DNA of 64,000 bases from Deinandra increscens subsp. villosa. Its lineage: Eukaryota > Streptophyta > Magnoliopsida > Asterales > Asteraceae. Positions within the stretch are counted from its first letter, which is position 1; every line of letters begins with the position of its first letter. Positions 20,264 through 29,836 of this stretch are shown piece after piece. Under the pieces are notes generated by a model, which did not search any database, was not told where the DNA came from, and was given only the letters and a program-made list of their open reading frames with translations. The stretch lies in NCBI GenBank assembly GCA_039602395.1, contig JBCNJP010000010.1:93091729-93155728 (forward strand). Reading direction: 5' to 3'. A program made the translations under genes and the position numbers.

Positions 20264-22528
20264 TCAACTGTGAATGTCTTCAAGCACCTCTAGAGCTTCT
20301 GACTTCTCTAAGCACCTTAAGTAGACACCTGCAAGAGATCTTCTATATAGGATATTATCAATTATAGTATAGGGTACTACCCTTGTGCGAAAAGCCCTGG
20401 GATTTTCGCCCTTGGGAATCTCCTCGTCTTTTAGATACTTCCTGATCGGGTAGGTCCAGGATTCTTGAGCATCTTCAGGATTCTCAACATCTGCGCCTGC
20501 ATTATTGTCAAAAGCCTGAGCTTCCTGTGGAACTATCGCTGGCGTCAAGATATGAGTTATTGGAATTTTGACATTCTCAGGAATCCTGAGCGATGAAGCT
20601 AAGTTTGCCAAGGCATCGGCTTCTGCATTATCTTCTCTTTGTACCTGGGAAATGCTAAAATTTTCGAAAAATAGAGACAATTTTTTAACAATTTCAAGAT
20701 ATTTGATCAGATTCTCCCCTCTTACTGCATAGGAGCCATTAAATTGGTTAGTTAATAAGAGAGAATCAACAAACACTTGTATAGATAGGATTCCCATATC
20801 CCTAGCCAGCTGTAATCCAACAATTAAAGCCTCATATTCAGCTTCATTGTTGGTAGCCTGGAATTCACAGGATATGGATAGATGTATTATGTCCCCCTGT
20901 GGCGATTTTAGCAGGATTCCCAGCCCTGTTCCTCTAACATTTGAGGAGCCGTCAGTATAGAGGATCCAGTCTTCCTTGAGCTTCTCAAGCTGCTGGACTT
21001 CCTTTTCAACTTCTGATTCAATGTCACTGCTGAAATCCGCCACAAAGTCAGCTAATGCTTGGGACTTGATTGATGTTCTTGGTTCATATTTGATGTCGTA
21101 GGCACTCAGTTTGACTGCCCACTTAGCCATCCTTCCTGACATTTCCGGCTTCCTGAGAACTGCCTTGATAGGATAGTTAGACATCACAATTATAGTATGG
21201 GTTTCAAAATAATGTCTAAGTTTAGTAGAAGCCATTATAAGAGCTAGAATTAACTTTTCAAGGTGAGAATACCTGGATTCTGCGTCTAGCAGAGTTTTAC
21301 TTACATAATATACCGGATGCTGCTGACCTTGATGGTTTTTTACCAAGACTGCACTGATTGAGCTTCCGGAAATAGCGAGATATAAATACAGCGGCTCCCC
21401 ATCTTCTGGTTTCATTAATAATGGGGCTGCTGACAGGTAGTCTTTCAGACACTTCAGGGCTTCTTCATGCTTCTCAGTCCATTCGAACTTCTTGTTTTTC
21501 CTCAGGATATCGTAGAAATCCTTACTTTTTTCTGAGGATCTTGAAATGAACCTGTTGAGCGCTGCGATTCTTCCTGTCAACCTTTGTACTTCTTTAACAT
21601 TCGATGGGGACTTCAAATTTAGGATCGCTTTGATCTGCTCTGGACTTGCTTCTATCCCTCTTTCAGTAACCATGTAGCCTAGGAATTTTCCAGCTCGCAC
21701 CCCAAAGTGGCACTTAGAGGGGTTGAGCTTCATGTTATACTGATCAATGATATCGAAGGCCGTTTGGAGATCTCTGACATGATCTTCAGCTTTTTTGGAT
21801 TTCACTACCATGTCATCTATGTAGACTTCCATCGTGTCCCCCAGTTGCTCTTTAAACATCATATTGACGAGCCTCTGGTAGGTGGCACCTGCATTTCTCA
21901 AACCAAAGGGCATAGCAGTGTAACAATATATACCTGTTGGAGTCATAAATGCCGTATGCTCCTGATCGCATGGTTCCATCTGAATTTGTTGGAATCCTGC
22001 TGAGGCATCCATGAAGGTGAGCATCTCGTGACCAGCCGTGGCATCCACCATAGCATCAATATGGGGAAGTGGAAACGGATCCTTAGGACAGGCTTTGTTC
22101 AAGTCTGTGTAATCGACACAAACTCTCCACTTTCCATTCTTCTTCTGGACCACCACCACATTTGCTAGCCATCTAGGATACTTGACTTCTCTGATCATCT
22201 TTGTTTTGAGAAGCTTGTCGACTTCCTCCTGGATGATTATATTCTTCTCTGGAGCGAACTTCCTCCTTTTTTGCTGTATAGGCCTGAAAGAAGGATCTAA
22301 ACCAAGTTTATGAGTAATTACATGTTTAGGGATACCTGTCATATCTTCATGCTTCCATGCGAAGGTTGAAGTTCTGGCTTTGAGAAGCTGGAATAATTCC
22401 TGCTCAACATTTGTTGGGATGCTTGTTCCCACGAGCACCTTGATTTCAGGATTCCCAGGGTCTAGAGGCACTTCTTTGACTTCCAGCTCCCTGTCCTCCT
22501 GCACTTCAGGTGCCTTTTTCTGTAATTG
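20264..22528 (-). CDS. Tat-like pol: reverse transcriptase plus two RNase H domains
   Basis: Open in the gag frame directly after the gag stop; no ATG occurs near its start (the first in-frame Met is dozens of codons in), so it should be read by stop-codon readthrough. The RT (~residues 60-250) shows WRVCVDYTDLNKACPKD, FMDASAGFQQI, MPFGLRNAGATYQR and the catalytic VYIDDMVV. A decayed Ty3-type RNase H follows (YLYLAISGSSISAVLV, VYYVSKTL). A second, archaeal-type RNase H then shows DWILYTDGSS, NNEAEYEALIVGL and EADALANLAS. Two RNase H domains are diagnostic of the Tat lineage. The frame ends at a TGA in the integrase linker (DIHS*DCGNH), a likely mutation. Confidence 0.9.
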   Translation of the reverse strand, partial: QLQKKAPEVQEDRELEVKEVPLDPGNPEIKVLVGTSIPTNVEQELFQLLKARTSTFAWKHEDMTGIPKHVITHKLGLDPSFRPIQQKRRKFAPEKNIIIQEEVDKLLKTKMIREVKYPRWLANVVVVQKKNGKWRVCVDYTDLNKACPKDPFPLPHIDAMVDATAGHEMLTFMDASAGFQQIQMEPCDQEHTAFMTPTGIYCYTAMPFGLRNAGATYQRLVNMMFKEQLGDTMEVYIDDMVVKSKKAEDHVRDLQTAFDIIDQYNMKLNPSKCHFGVRAGKFLGYMVTERGIEASPEQIKAILNLKSPSNVKEVQRLTGRIAALNRFISRSSEKSKDFYDILRKNKKFEWTEKHEEALKCLKDYLSAAPLLMKPEDGEPLYLYLAISGSSISAVLVKNHQGQQHPVYYVSKTLLDAESRYSHLEKLILALIMASTKLRHYFETHTIIVMSNYPIKAVLRKPEMSGRMAKWAVKLSAYDIKYEPRTSIKSQALADFVADFSSDIESEVEKEVQQLEKLKEDWILYTDGSSNVRGTGLGILLKSPQGDIIHLSISCEFQATNNEAEYEALIVGLQLARDMGILSIQVFVDSLLLTNQFNGSYAVRGENLIKYLEIVKKLSLFFENFSISQVQREDNAEADALANLASSLRIPENVKIPITHILTPAIVPQEAQAFDNNAGADVENPEDAQESWTYPIRKYLKDEEIPKGENPRAFRTRVVPYTIIDNILYRRSLAGVYLRCLEKSEALEVLEDIHS

Positions 22529-22534
22529 CTATCC
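22520..22534 (-). promoter_or_regulatory. Candidate stop-codon readthrough signal between gag and pol
   Basis: On the minus strand the gag stop reads GGA TAG CAA TTA CAG. UAG CAA UUA fits the UAG-CAR-YYA context that permits readthrough in tobacco mosaic virus-type RNAs. Gag (25081) and pol are exactly in frame (859 codons apart from gag start to codon 22504) with no other stop, and pol has no initiator near its start. Functional readthrough is inferred. Confidence 0.75.
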
Positions 22535-25081
22535 CTTCGTCACCTTAGTGGTGTTCTTCATCGAAGTTGAATAACAGTTCTTAGCTTCCTGCTGGTCGCT
22601 TTCAATTCTTACAACTCCCCAGGGTGTAGGAAGCTTGATACATTGGTGATAAGTTGAAGGGACTGCTTTCATCTCGTGAATCCATGGCCTGCCAAGAATA
22701 ATATTGCAGCAAGAGAGAGAATCTATAACACAGAATTTTTGCATAGAGTTTACCCCCTCTATATATACCGGCAGCCTGATATCCCCAACGGTGCTTTTAG
22801 TTTCACCGCTGAAGCCAACTAGGACTGAGGATCTTGCAACTATTTCAGTTTCTGGGATCCCCATCTTTTTGAGTACATCAAGACGGATTATGTTTACTGA
22901 GCTTCCATTATCAATCAGGATCCTGCGAACAAAATGGTTAGCGATATACAAAGTAACCACAAGACTATCATGATGAGGATCCTGAACATGAGAACGGTCA
23001 CTCTCATCAAAAGATATAAGTTTGTCTTGAGTCAGGGTGGACGTCCGGACAGGTCTGTCACCCTGTTCAGATTTGGACTCCTTAGCATGCTTCTTGGCTG
23101 AGGAATACGAGGTGCCGCAGATGTCTGAGCCTCCTGAGATGAAGTTGATTATCTGGGCATCCTGTGGTGGAGAAGCTGCTCTCTGAGGCACCTTGTCGGC
23201 TTCCTGAGTCTTGATCTTCTTTCTGCCAATCAATTCTTTAAGATGCCCCTTGCTGAGTAGATAGCTGATTTCCTTTCGGAGTGCTATACATTCATCTGTT
23301 AGGTGGCCAAAATCTTCATGGAAGGCACACCACTTGGTCTTGTCTTTCCAGGATCCTTGCTTGGTATCCTTCCTGGGCCATCTTGCTTTTTCACCTAGAT
23401 CCTGCATAGCACACATCAAACCACCAATGTCAACGGAAAAACAGTATTCAGATACCTTAGGATACTCCTCATCATCATCGTCTTGGTCGACGGCATTGAC
23501 TTTGTGATTTTCCGGTTTGGAGTATGGACGAGATCTATACGGCTTCCCGGGGGATTCCGCCTTCTTGCTGTTGGGATCATATTTAGGAACCTCCAATCTT
23601 TGGTGGATCCTCTTGTCATCTTCCAAATGGATAAATCTCAAAGCTCTACTGCGTACTTCGTCAAGGTTCCTGCAAGGAGCCATGACAAGGTCATCATAAA
23701 AGCGTGAATCTTTGGAGAGCCCCATTTTAAAGGCTTCCACGGCTGCTGCCATATCCAGATTAGGAATCTCAAGAGATTCTCGTCCAAATCTGGCAATATA
23801 TTCTCTGAGAGGCTCATCTGGCTTCTGAATTATTCGGTACAGGTCACCTGTGAGCTTCTCAAAGGTCCTGCTGCAAGAAAATTGATTGTTAAACAAGTTA
23901 ACTAAGTGAGAAAATGATGTAATAGTGTTAGGAGGAATGCTCAGTAGCCATTTCATGGCTGGTCCTGTTAAGGTTGATCCAAAGCCTTTGCATAGACAGG
24001 CTTCTTTAATTCCTGCCGGAATGGGATTGATCTCCATACGCTCCCGGTAATGTGCCACGTGTTCCTCAGGATCTGTGGTTCCATCATAGAGCTTCATACT
24101 TGGAGTCTGGAAACGCTTCGGGATCTCTACCTGGGATATTGGCCAGGCAAATCTAGAGATCTTGTGGCTTTCCAAAGGAACTTCAGGAATAGGTTTCAGG
24201 ATCCCTGGAACATTTGATATCATTTCTTTCAACTTCTGGAGCTCCCTGGCGATACTTGGATGAATACCTGCATCATAAGGAGCACCCTGGTTAGAAACGA
24301 TAGGGATTGAATTGGACATGTTACCTGGGCCAGGATTCTGGACTGGAATCCCGGAACCGTATCCATAGCCCGCTGGGAAGCTCGGCTCTGTGGTGGTTGC
24401 TGTTTGCATGGGGATGACGTCACCATCATGCACTTCTGAGGAGCTGGTCTTAAAGATTCCTGCAGAAACAGAAGGGTTAGGGTATTGATATCCTTGGAGA
24501 TTCTGGCCTGGATTCCCAGCAGAAAAGGGATATCCTTGAGATGGCGAGGCTGAGGATCCCAACAATGGTGGAATCCAAGTACTCTTGTAGCGTGACTGCG
24601 AGGATTCTGGTGGGACAGCTCCTGAGAATCCAGCAATACTTTCCACATATCCAGCGGCCTGAGAAGTCATTGTAGGGGCTGTAGTAAAGCCTGATGCTGA
24701 TTTGTAATTGTAGCGAGACGGATCTGAGGATCCTGAAGCATTGAAATCGAGATGCTTGGGAAACAGAGGACTTTGCTCTTCCATGGGCTTCCTAGATTTC
24801 TTTAGCTCTTCAATCTCCTTCATTACCGTTTGATTGGTTTTTTCTTGCTGATCCATTTGATTTTTCACCTGCTTAATCAAGGAAAACAAATCATTGTTAG
24901 TAATAACAGGATCAACAGATTGAACCTGGGATCCTGTGAAGACAGGGTAATCAGTCTTTCTCGGTTGCTCGTTCACTTTCTTCTGACGGTCATTAGTCTT
25001 CTTCTGGCTTCCTGGAATGGAAGGAAGAGGAGGAATGGAGGACGATGTAGAGGCCGAGACAGTTTTTTGCGGGTTTGACAT
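22529..25081 (-). CDS. Tat-like gag-protease polyprotein (850 aa)
   Basis: ATG at 25081 (MSNPQKTVSAST). An N-terminal Q/E/K coiled-coil stretch (IKQVKNQMDQQEKTN) is followed by a low-complexity Pro/Ser/Gly linker. The retrotransposon gag core spans about 320-450 (DPEEHVAHYRERMEI, GPAMKWLLSIPP, EPLREYIARFGRES). A CHxxxGHxTxxC-like finger (CAFHEDFGHLTDEC) lies near 600. An aspartic protease begins near 735 (ILIDNGSSVNII, where most retropepsins have D[TS]G). The ORF is uninterrupted, unlike the integrase. It ends at UAG followed by CAA UUA, with pol continuing in the same frame. Protein role: virus-like particle assembly and polyprotein processing. Confidence 0.9.
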   Translation of the reverse strand: MSNPQKTVSASTSSSIPPLPSIPGSQKKTNDRQKKVNEQPRKTDYPVFTGSQVQSVDPVITNNDLFSLIKQVKNQMDQQEKTNQTVMKEIEELKKSRKPMEEQSPLFPKHLDFNASGSSDPSRYNYKSASGFTTAPTMTSQAAGYVESIAGFSGAVPPESSQSRYKSTWIPPLLGSSASPSQGYPFSAGNPGQNLQGYQYPNPSVSAGIFKTSSSEVHDGDVIPMQTATTTEPSFPAGYGYGSGIPVQNPGPGNMSNSIPIVSNQGAPYDAGIHPSIARELQKLKEMISNVPGILKPIPEVPLESHKISRFAWPISQVEIPKRFQTPSMKLYDGTTDPEEHVAHYRERMEINPIPAGIKEACLCKGFGSTLTGPAMKWLLSIPPNTITSFSHLVNLFNNQFSCSRTFEKLTGDLYRIIQKPDEPLREYIARFGRESLEIPNLDMAAAVEAFKMGLSKDSRFYDDLVMAPCRNLDEVRSRALRFIHLEDDKRIHQRLEVPKYDPNSKKAESPGKPYRSRPYSKPENHKVNAVDQDDDDEEYPKVSEYCFSVDIGGLMCAMQDLGEKARWPRKDTKQGSWKDKTKWCAFHEDFGHLTDECIALRKEISYLLSKGHLKELIGRKKIKTQEADKVPQRAASPPQDAQIINFISGGSDICGTSYSSAKKHAKESKSEQGDRPVRTSTLTQDKLISFDESDRSHVQDPHHDSLVVTLYIANHFVRRILIDNGSSVNIIRLDVLKKMGIPETEIVARSSVLVGFSGETKSTVGDIRLPVYIEGVNSMQKFCVIDSLSCCNIILGRPWIHEMKAVPSTYHQCIKLPTPWGVVRIESDQQEAKNCYSTSMKNTTKVTKG

Positions 25082-25148
25082 CTTTGGGATCGGAGATCAA
25101 ATGAAGTGAATGAAATATAGGATTTTGGTAAGATTAAGCACCACTTGC

Positions 25149-25168
25149 CCCACGGTGGGCGCCAAACT
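25149..25168 (-). other. Primer binding site of the Tat-like element
   Basis: Immediately inside the LTR end, the minus strand reads GTTTGGCGCCCACCGTGGGG. TGGCGCC-type sites are characteristic of Tat/Athila-group elements. I could not determine which tRNA it matches. Confidence 0.75.
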
Positions 25169-25799
25169 GTTTTGGTCAGAAATTCACGAAGGAATCTCGT
25201 ATTCCAAACTTAGAAAGTGAGGTAGTGTGCTTGCTAATATGTTCGAAATGTAAAAATGAACACAAGGATGTAACGAGGGAAAAATCCAGGATTCTTTGAG
25301 TTGCCTCTAGGAATCCTAGCAAAAAAAACCTCGGGAGCCGGCCTGAAGAGCCCGCTACCACACAATTTTATTGATAGGAAACTGAAAATTACAAGTGTTT
25401 TGGAGGTTTGATCGATCAGGCTAAGTGTTACAGAAATCGTAAACTATCAGAGCTAATGTGTGAGTGAGTTGTGTGTTCCTACTGATCGAATCCTCGATTT
25501 ATATAATAAACTAACAACTAACTAACTATCCGGGATTCTCGGGATCCTCTTTCTCCACTTCTCTCGACCGTTGAAGGAGATGCGACCCACTTTCCCACGT
25601 GCCAGTTAGTTAAGACCGAGTCTTCAGGAGACGGTTAAGCTCCACAACGTTCCTGAAAACAAATAAAGCACATGGCAAAAATAAAGGTTAGTCGATAACA
25701 AATATTCAGGATACCTGACTGGACGAGATTCCCAAATCGTAACGAGATTCCTGGTCTTATGCAGCTTTCCTATGAGTATCCTGAAATCGACCCCTAACA
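25169..25799 (-). mobile_element. 5' LTR of the Tat-like element (631 bp)
   Basis: On the minus strand it runs from TGTTAGGGGTCG (25799) to ACCAAAACA (25169), with TG...CA ends. It carries TATATAAAT (~25506-25498) and AATAAA (~25372-25367). Its outer edge cuts RLK-A within codons for the EGF-like region (NSYCTMD), so the insertion disrupts that gene directly. Confidence 0.9.
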
Positions 25800-26824
25800 C
25801 ATCCATAGTGCAATAGCTGTTAAATCCACAAAAGTTCTTCACGTCACAAGGAAATTGTGGCACTTTCCATACTATGGAAGGGAAGGAGTTATTGTGTTTA
25901 GTAAAATTGGGTTTGCTATTCAAAAGGGCCTAGCGGCGCAGCTTGTTGCCCGCTTACCCGCCACCTCTTTGTAATTTGTTGTGTTTTAAATGGTAAAATT
26001 CTAACTTAAAAAAAAATAAAAAAAAAATAATATAGCCGAAATATTCCATCGTCACAAAGTGTCACGCGATATAGATAAGGGGGGAATTCGGTATAATTAT
26101 AAAGAGGCGTGATGACCTGGGAATTACTGCCATTCATAAGCAATAACCCTGTATAATTTAGGTAGATGTAGTTCTTTGAATTCTTAGTTGTAGGGTCATA
26201 GGTATCGGTAGACCAGTAAGAATTTGTGTCTACGTCATTTGTGTTTATCGGATACATAACAAGATTACCATCCATCTGCATCTTGATACGAAAGCGTCCA
26301 CTAGAGTAACTGGTGTTGGAGACACTTGAAACCAATTCACTCCCAGCAAACAGACTCTGGCCTTGTAACATGGTATCAGTAAGATGGTCAAAACTCTGCC
26401 ACACTACTCCGCCTGTAGTGTTGTACAGTACAAAATTTCCATTGTTATTCATCACAGCATAGGAAATACTGGTTTTAATGATCTTATTAACAGGGCCCTG
26501 CTCAGAGAATAGAACCAATTCCCCTTTACGGGTAAGTTCTAGGGTGGTATTTGGTGAAACCGGTGGATCATCTCGATCAAGAGTCCACACGATCGTATCT
26601 TCTTCAACGCGCACCAACCAGATTGAAATAACATACCCAGTGCCTTGTGGATAAAATCCAAATGCAAACTGACTAGACTGGGAGAACCATGCACCACTAG
26701 ATTGTGCACCAGCTACAAGTGAATGTCCCAATCTTATCGGTTGATGGGGTTCCCCATCAACCCTGGTATGGAGAAAGAGAAAGACAAGCAGTAATGGAGT
26801 CATGATATCCACCAAAGAAATCAT
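25800..26824 (-). pseudogene. RLK-A, N-terminal half (G-type/bulb lectin receptor-like kinase), truncated
   Basis: ATG at 26824. A signal peptide (MTPLLLVFLFLHTRVDG, with possible start at 26803) is followed by an S-domain bulb-lectin region: SSQFAFGFYPQG, YVISIWLV, IVWTLDRDDPP, GNFVLYN, VWQSFDHLTDTML and GRFRIKMQMDGNLVMYP. The frame is broken near 26035 by an A/T-rich insertion of ~110 bp. It resumes as SIVWKVPQFPCDVKNFCGFNSYC and stops at the retrotransposon LTR at 25799. The membrane span and kinase N-lobe are missing; a C-terminal exon remains at 12951-13308. In intact relatives the extracellular lectin domain is coupled to a cytosolic Ser/Thr kinase. This copy is dead. Confidence 0.88.
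25922..26036 (+). mobile_element. Possible short SINE-like insertion in RLK-A
   Basis: Within RLK-A, the + strand reads GGGCCTAGCGGCGCAGC, ~90 bp of unique sequence, then an A-rich tail (AAAAAAAAATAAAAAAAAAA). It interrupts the S-domain reading frame exactly where the two parts of the receptor fail to join. The A-tail is SINE-like. No convincing box A/box B pair or target duplication could be established. Confidence 0.35.
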
Positions 26825-27530
26825 TAGTAAACTGTGTATTGCAGATTATGAGGCTATGAAGAGAGATGCTCAAAATGAGTGCAAAAGACTTGGAGCATTG
26901 ACCATGAGTTCGTGGAAAAATACCAAGCAGTGGTGTCAATCAACACCAGTCTGTACAGGACACAATTATTTTTCACCCTTTATTCATAAATCAAGCAAAT
27001 TCAAATGCAAGAATACTGAAAAACAATAAGCCATCCTTTAAGTCTTTGTTTTTTAACGTTTTCTGACCTGTCAATATCATTAATAGGCAGAAAAACAAGT
27101 GGGACCTGCAAGCATGTTGGACAGTCGATGGAGTAGATGAATATGCCATGAAGGATTGATAGCGATGAATTGGTAAACGGTACCCACCCATTCGGGAATT
27201 ATGATCTGTTTTTACCCATGCCAAAATATGGGAGGATACCGTTTTCATTGGCACGTTCATGTTCAGTGGTACCGGTACGCGGAACCAAAAGCTCATGCAT
27301 AAATTATCAACCCTGTTGCATTCAAATAATTTTTCACACAAGCTTTGCCAGAAGAAACATATATTGAGCTCGAATTTAAAGGTTTGAACATCTTTGCTAA
27401 CCAAAACATAAACTTGTATGATTTTGTAGCTATGCAGGACGCAAAACTAGAAATATTGCTGATGTTATTACATAAATGCACACGCTTGCTTATTGTTATT
27501 AGATGCTATGTTGCAAATAAAGTTTAAAAG
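26825..27530. other. Spacer between the two receptor kinase genes
   Basis: Holds the RLK-A upstream region and the RLK-B 3' flank (both minus strand). The 137-codon minus frame at 26991-27404 shows no domain and I do not support it as a gene. Confidence 0.5.
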
Positions 27531-29836
27531 CTAAATCAAAGATTGAATTGGTGATGGGGGGATTGGTATATCGGTTGTTCCTTCTAACATTAGAATAACA
27601 TCTTTGATCGAAGGCCTTGCCGCTGGATCATCTTGAATGCACAGAAGTCCAACTTTCACCATTTTATCAAACATGTTCATATCAACTTCTTCATCTCCAA
27701 TCGGCCTCTTTAACTCCCTGGCCACAAAACAACTGTAAACCCATGTGAAAAAAGGCATTTTGTCATCACATGGATTAATGTCTATCTCCATATCACCACT
27801 GCAACACAAGATCTCAAGAAGCATAACCCCAAAGCTGTAAATATCCACCTTGGTAGTTATTAAGGTGTTCTTGTGCCACTCAGGTGCCAGGTACCCTCTT
27901 GTTCCCCTAACACCAGTGATGGTTTCACTCTGATCTGGCCTCAATAGCTTTGATAACCCAAAATCAGAGATCTTAGCAGTCCAAGATTCATCAAAAAGAA
28001 TATTATGAGGCTTTATATTGCAGTGTATTATACGATTTTCACACTCTTGATGCAGATACAAGATTCCTCTCGCCACATCGAGTGTCAGGCTGATACGTTC
28101 TTTCCAGCCAGGTTGTGTTTCTGGGTTACCAAGAAGATCTGCCAGTGACCCATTGCTCATAAACTCATAAACCAGCAGCTTTGTAGCTCCATGTATGCAG
28201 AAACCAAGTAAGCGAACCAAGTTCCGGTGATGAGTTTGTGCAATAGCAGTAATTTCTGCCCTGAACCCTCCATCTCCTTTAACCATCCTCATATGCAGTC
28301 TCTTCACAGCAACCGCTTTCTTGCCCTCAGATATAAACCCTTTGCAGACATCCCCAATAGAGTTTCTGCCTATCACTTCCTTAAAACCATCTGTAACTTT
28401 ATGAAGCTCTTCGAACGACAATGATCGGAGAGTAAAATGATTACTCACCAACCCAGAATCAACATTTTGTGACATACGTTGGTACCTACGAGCATGCGCC
28501 CTGTAGTATAAGAAACTAAAGAAGGCCGTCACAGTACACATAAGAGCAAAGAAGCCAAGTGTTATGGCTAATATTGAAACAAGTTTTTTCCTTTCTGCTA
28601 CTGGACCTTGCTCTGTGTTTTTTAACGCTGGTGACGGTTTGGGTAACCGGTGGTCTTCTTCGGCTTTTGGAAAACTAGTTTTCATGAAGAATGTAGCTAA
28701 TTTGCTCTTATTAAGCACGGCATAAATAATCGGAACCTTGAGCATTTTGCAACTACCATTTTCATACAAGCCTGCCCAACAATTGCAATCATCAAGGCAA
28801 GAACTAATACAAGCTTCCTTGGTAAGATTTCTCACAGAGTAGGGGTAGATCCCAACCTCCATATTGTCCAAGGCTGTAATATTGTAGGAAAGTTGTAGCC
28901 TCTTTGACCGCATGCTTCTTCATCGGTTAAATTCCTGTAACAACCACTGAACTTCCCGTTTCTTGAATTGTTAAAAGATAAGAAACCAGGAAAGCAGTCG
29001 CACTTGGCATTGCCGCCAGCAGTAGAACAGTAGCTGTTAACTCCACAAATGCCTTTAGCCAGACACGGTTCCTTTAATGCTTCCCATTCCACCATTCTAG
29101 TCGAGTCACCATAGGGATTTGTGAATCTGTGGGAATACAGAACAAAGTTAACAAGTGGACCAAGAGTGGCACGGAACACTATTGTCTCATTCTTCCTCGA
29201 CCCTGAGCTCCTCGTAGTAGATGCATATACGACCATATGTGTGTAGCCCGTTATATAAAGAGAGCCATTACGGTTGAGAATGAACGACGAATAAACACCG
29301 GAAGGCGTCCTGGTGGACCAGTATGAGTCAGCAGGAGACATGGAACTGTTTCGAGGGTAGGCCATAAGGTTTCCGTCAGACTGCATATTCAGTACAAAAC
29401 GCCCACTCAAGTGCTGTGAATCTGATACACCAGAGACCAGTTGGTCCCCTGCAGCAAGTTCTTGCCCTCCTAGTATGGTATCGCAAGGGTAATCAAAGCT
29501 TTGCCAGATGACCTCAGAGTCATTATAGAGCACAAAATTACCACAATCAAGCATAGAAGCTGAGGTCGCCGATTCCGACTGTTCTGTAATGTTCTTCTTC
29601 TGCTCACCATCATTAGTGACCAGAAGCAACCAACCATCTACAGTGAGCTCAACGGTGCTGTTTGACGAGAGAGGCGGGTCATCGCGGTTTGCGGTCCAAA
29701 CAACTGTGATTTCCGGTTTGGTTGTCAGCCATATCCCGACTGCAAAACCATCATCATCTTGCTGCTGCTGCTGGTAGAAACCAAATGCAAAAAGCCCTGA
29801 AGGTGAGACCCATGAAGAAGTGTTTGTCTCCGTGTT
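27531..29836 (-). pseudogene. RLK-B, G-type lectin S-receptor-like Ser/Thr kinase (LECRK type), main body
   Basis: From the LTR border at 29836 the frame reads NTETNTSSWVSPSGLFAFGFY. The S-domain follows (VVWTANRDDPPL, GNFVLYN, VIWQSFDYPCDTIL, SGRFVLNMQSDGNLMAYP), then an EGF-like CGVNSYC region and PAN-like cysteines. After a 1-nt frameshift near 28907 come a membrane span (LVSILAITLGFFALMCTVTAFF) and a kinase with AVKRL, HCNIKPHNILF, SDFGLSKL, GTRGYLAPEW, DIYSFGVMLLEILCC and CIQDDPAARPSI. The glycine loop is degenerate (GRNSIGDVCKG). HCN instead of HRD marks it as non-RD, typical of LECRKs. The coding body is intronless. The start and signal peptide are displaced to 36223-36282 by a retrotransposon. 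The frameshift could be an assembly error, but the insertion alone disables the gene. Confidence 0.9.

Larger units (their letters stand above)
13321..25799. mobile_element. Rearranged Tat/Retand-like Ty3 retrotransposon separating the two parts of RLK-A
   Basis: From right to left: a 5' LTR on the minus strand (25799-25169), PBS, gag-pro, pol with dual RNase H, and degenerate integrase ending at 19188. Then, in the opposite (+) orientation: the post-pol region with 22-bp tandem repeats (13.4-13.75 kb), a spliced ORF antisense to that orientation (18376-16667), a polypurine tract and an LTR truncated at 19114. Parts, in the order LTR-gag-pol-tandem repeats-antisense ORF-PPT-LTR, match the Retand-type plan with the 3' portion inverted. 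The left border is uncertain. A solo LTR is nested at 13759-15834. Confidence 0.75.

Noticed and set aside
26991..27404. 137-codon minus-strand frame between the receptor kinases
   Set aside because: No recognisable motif, and it lies in the upstream region of RLK-A; probably a chance frame.
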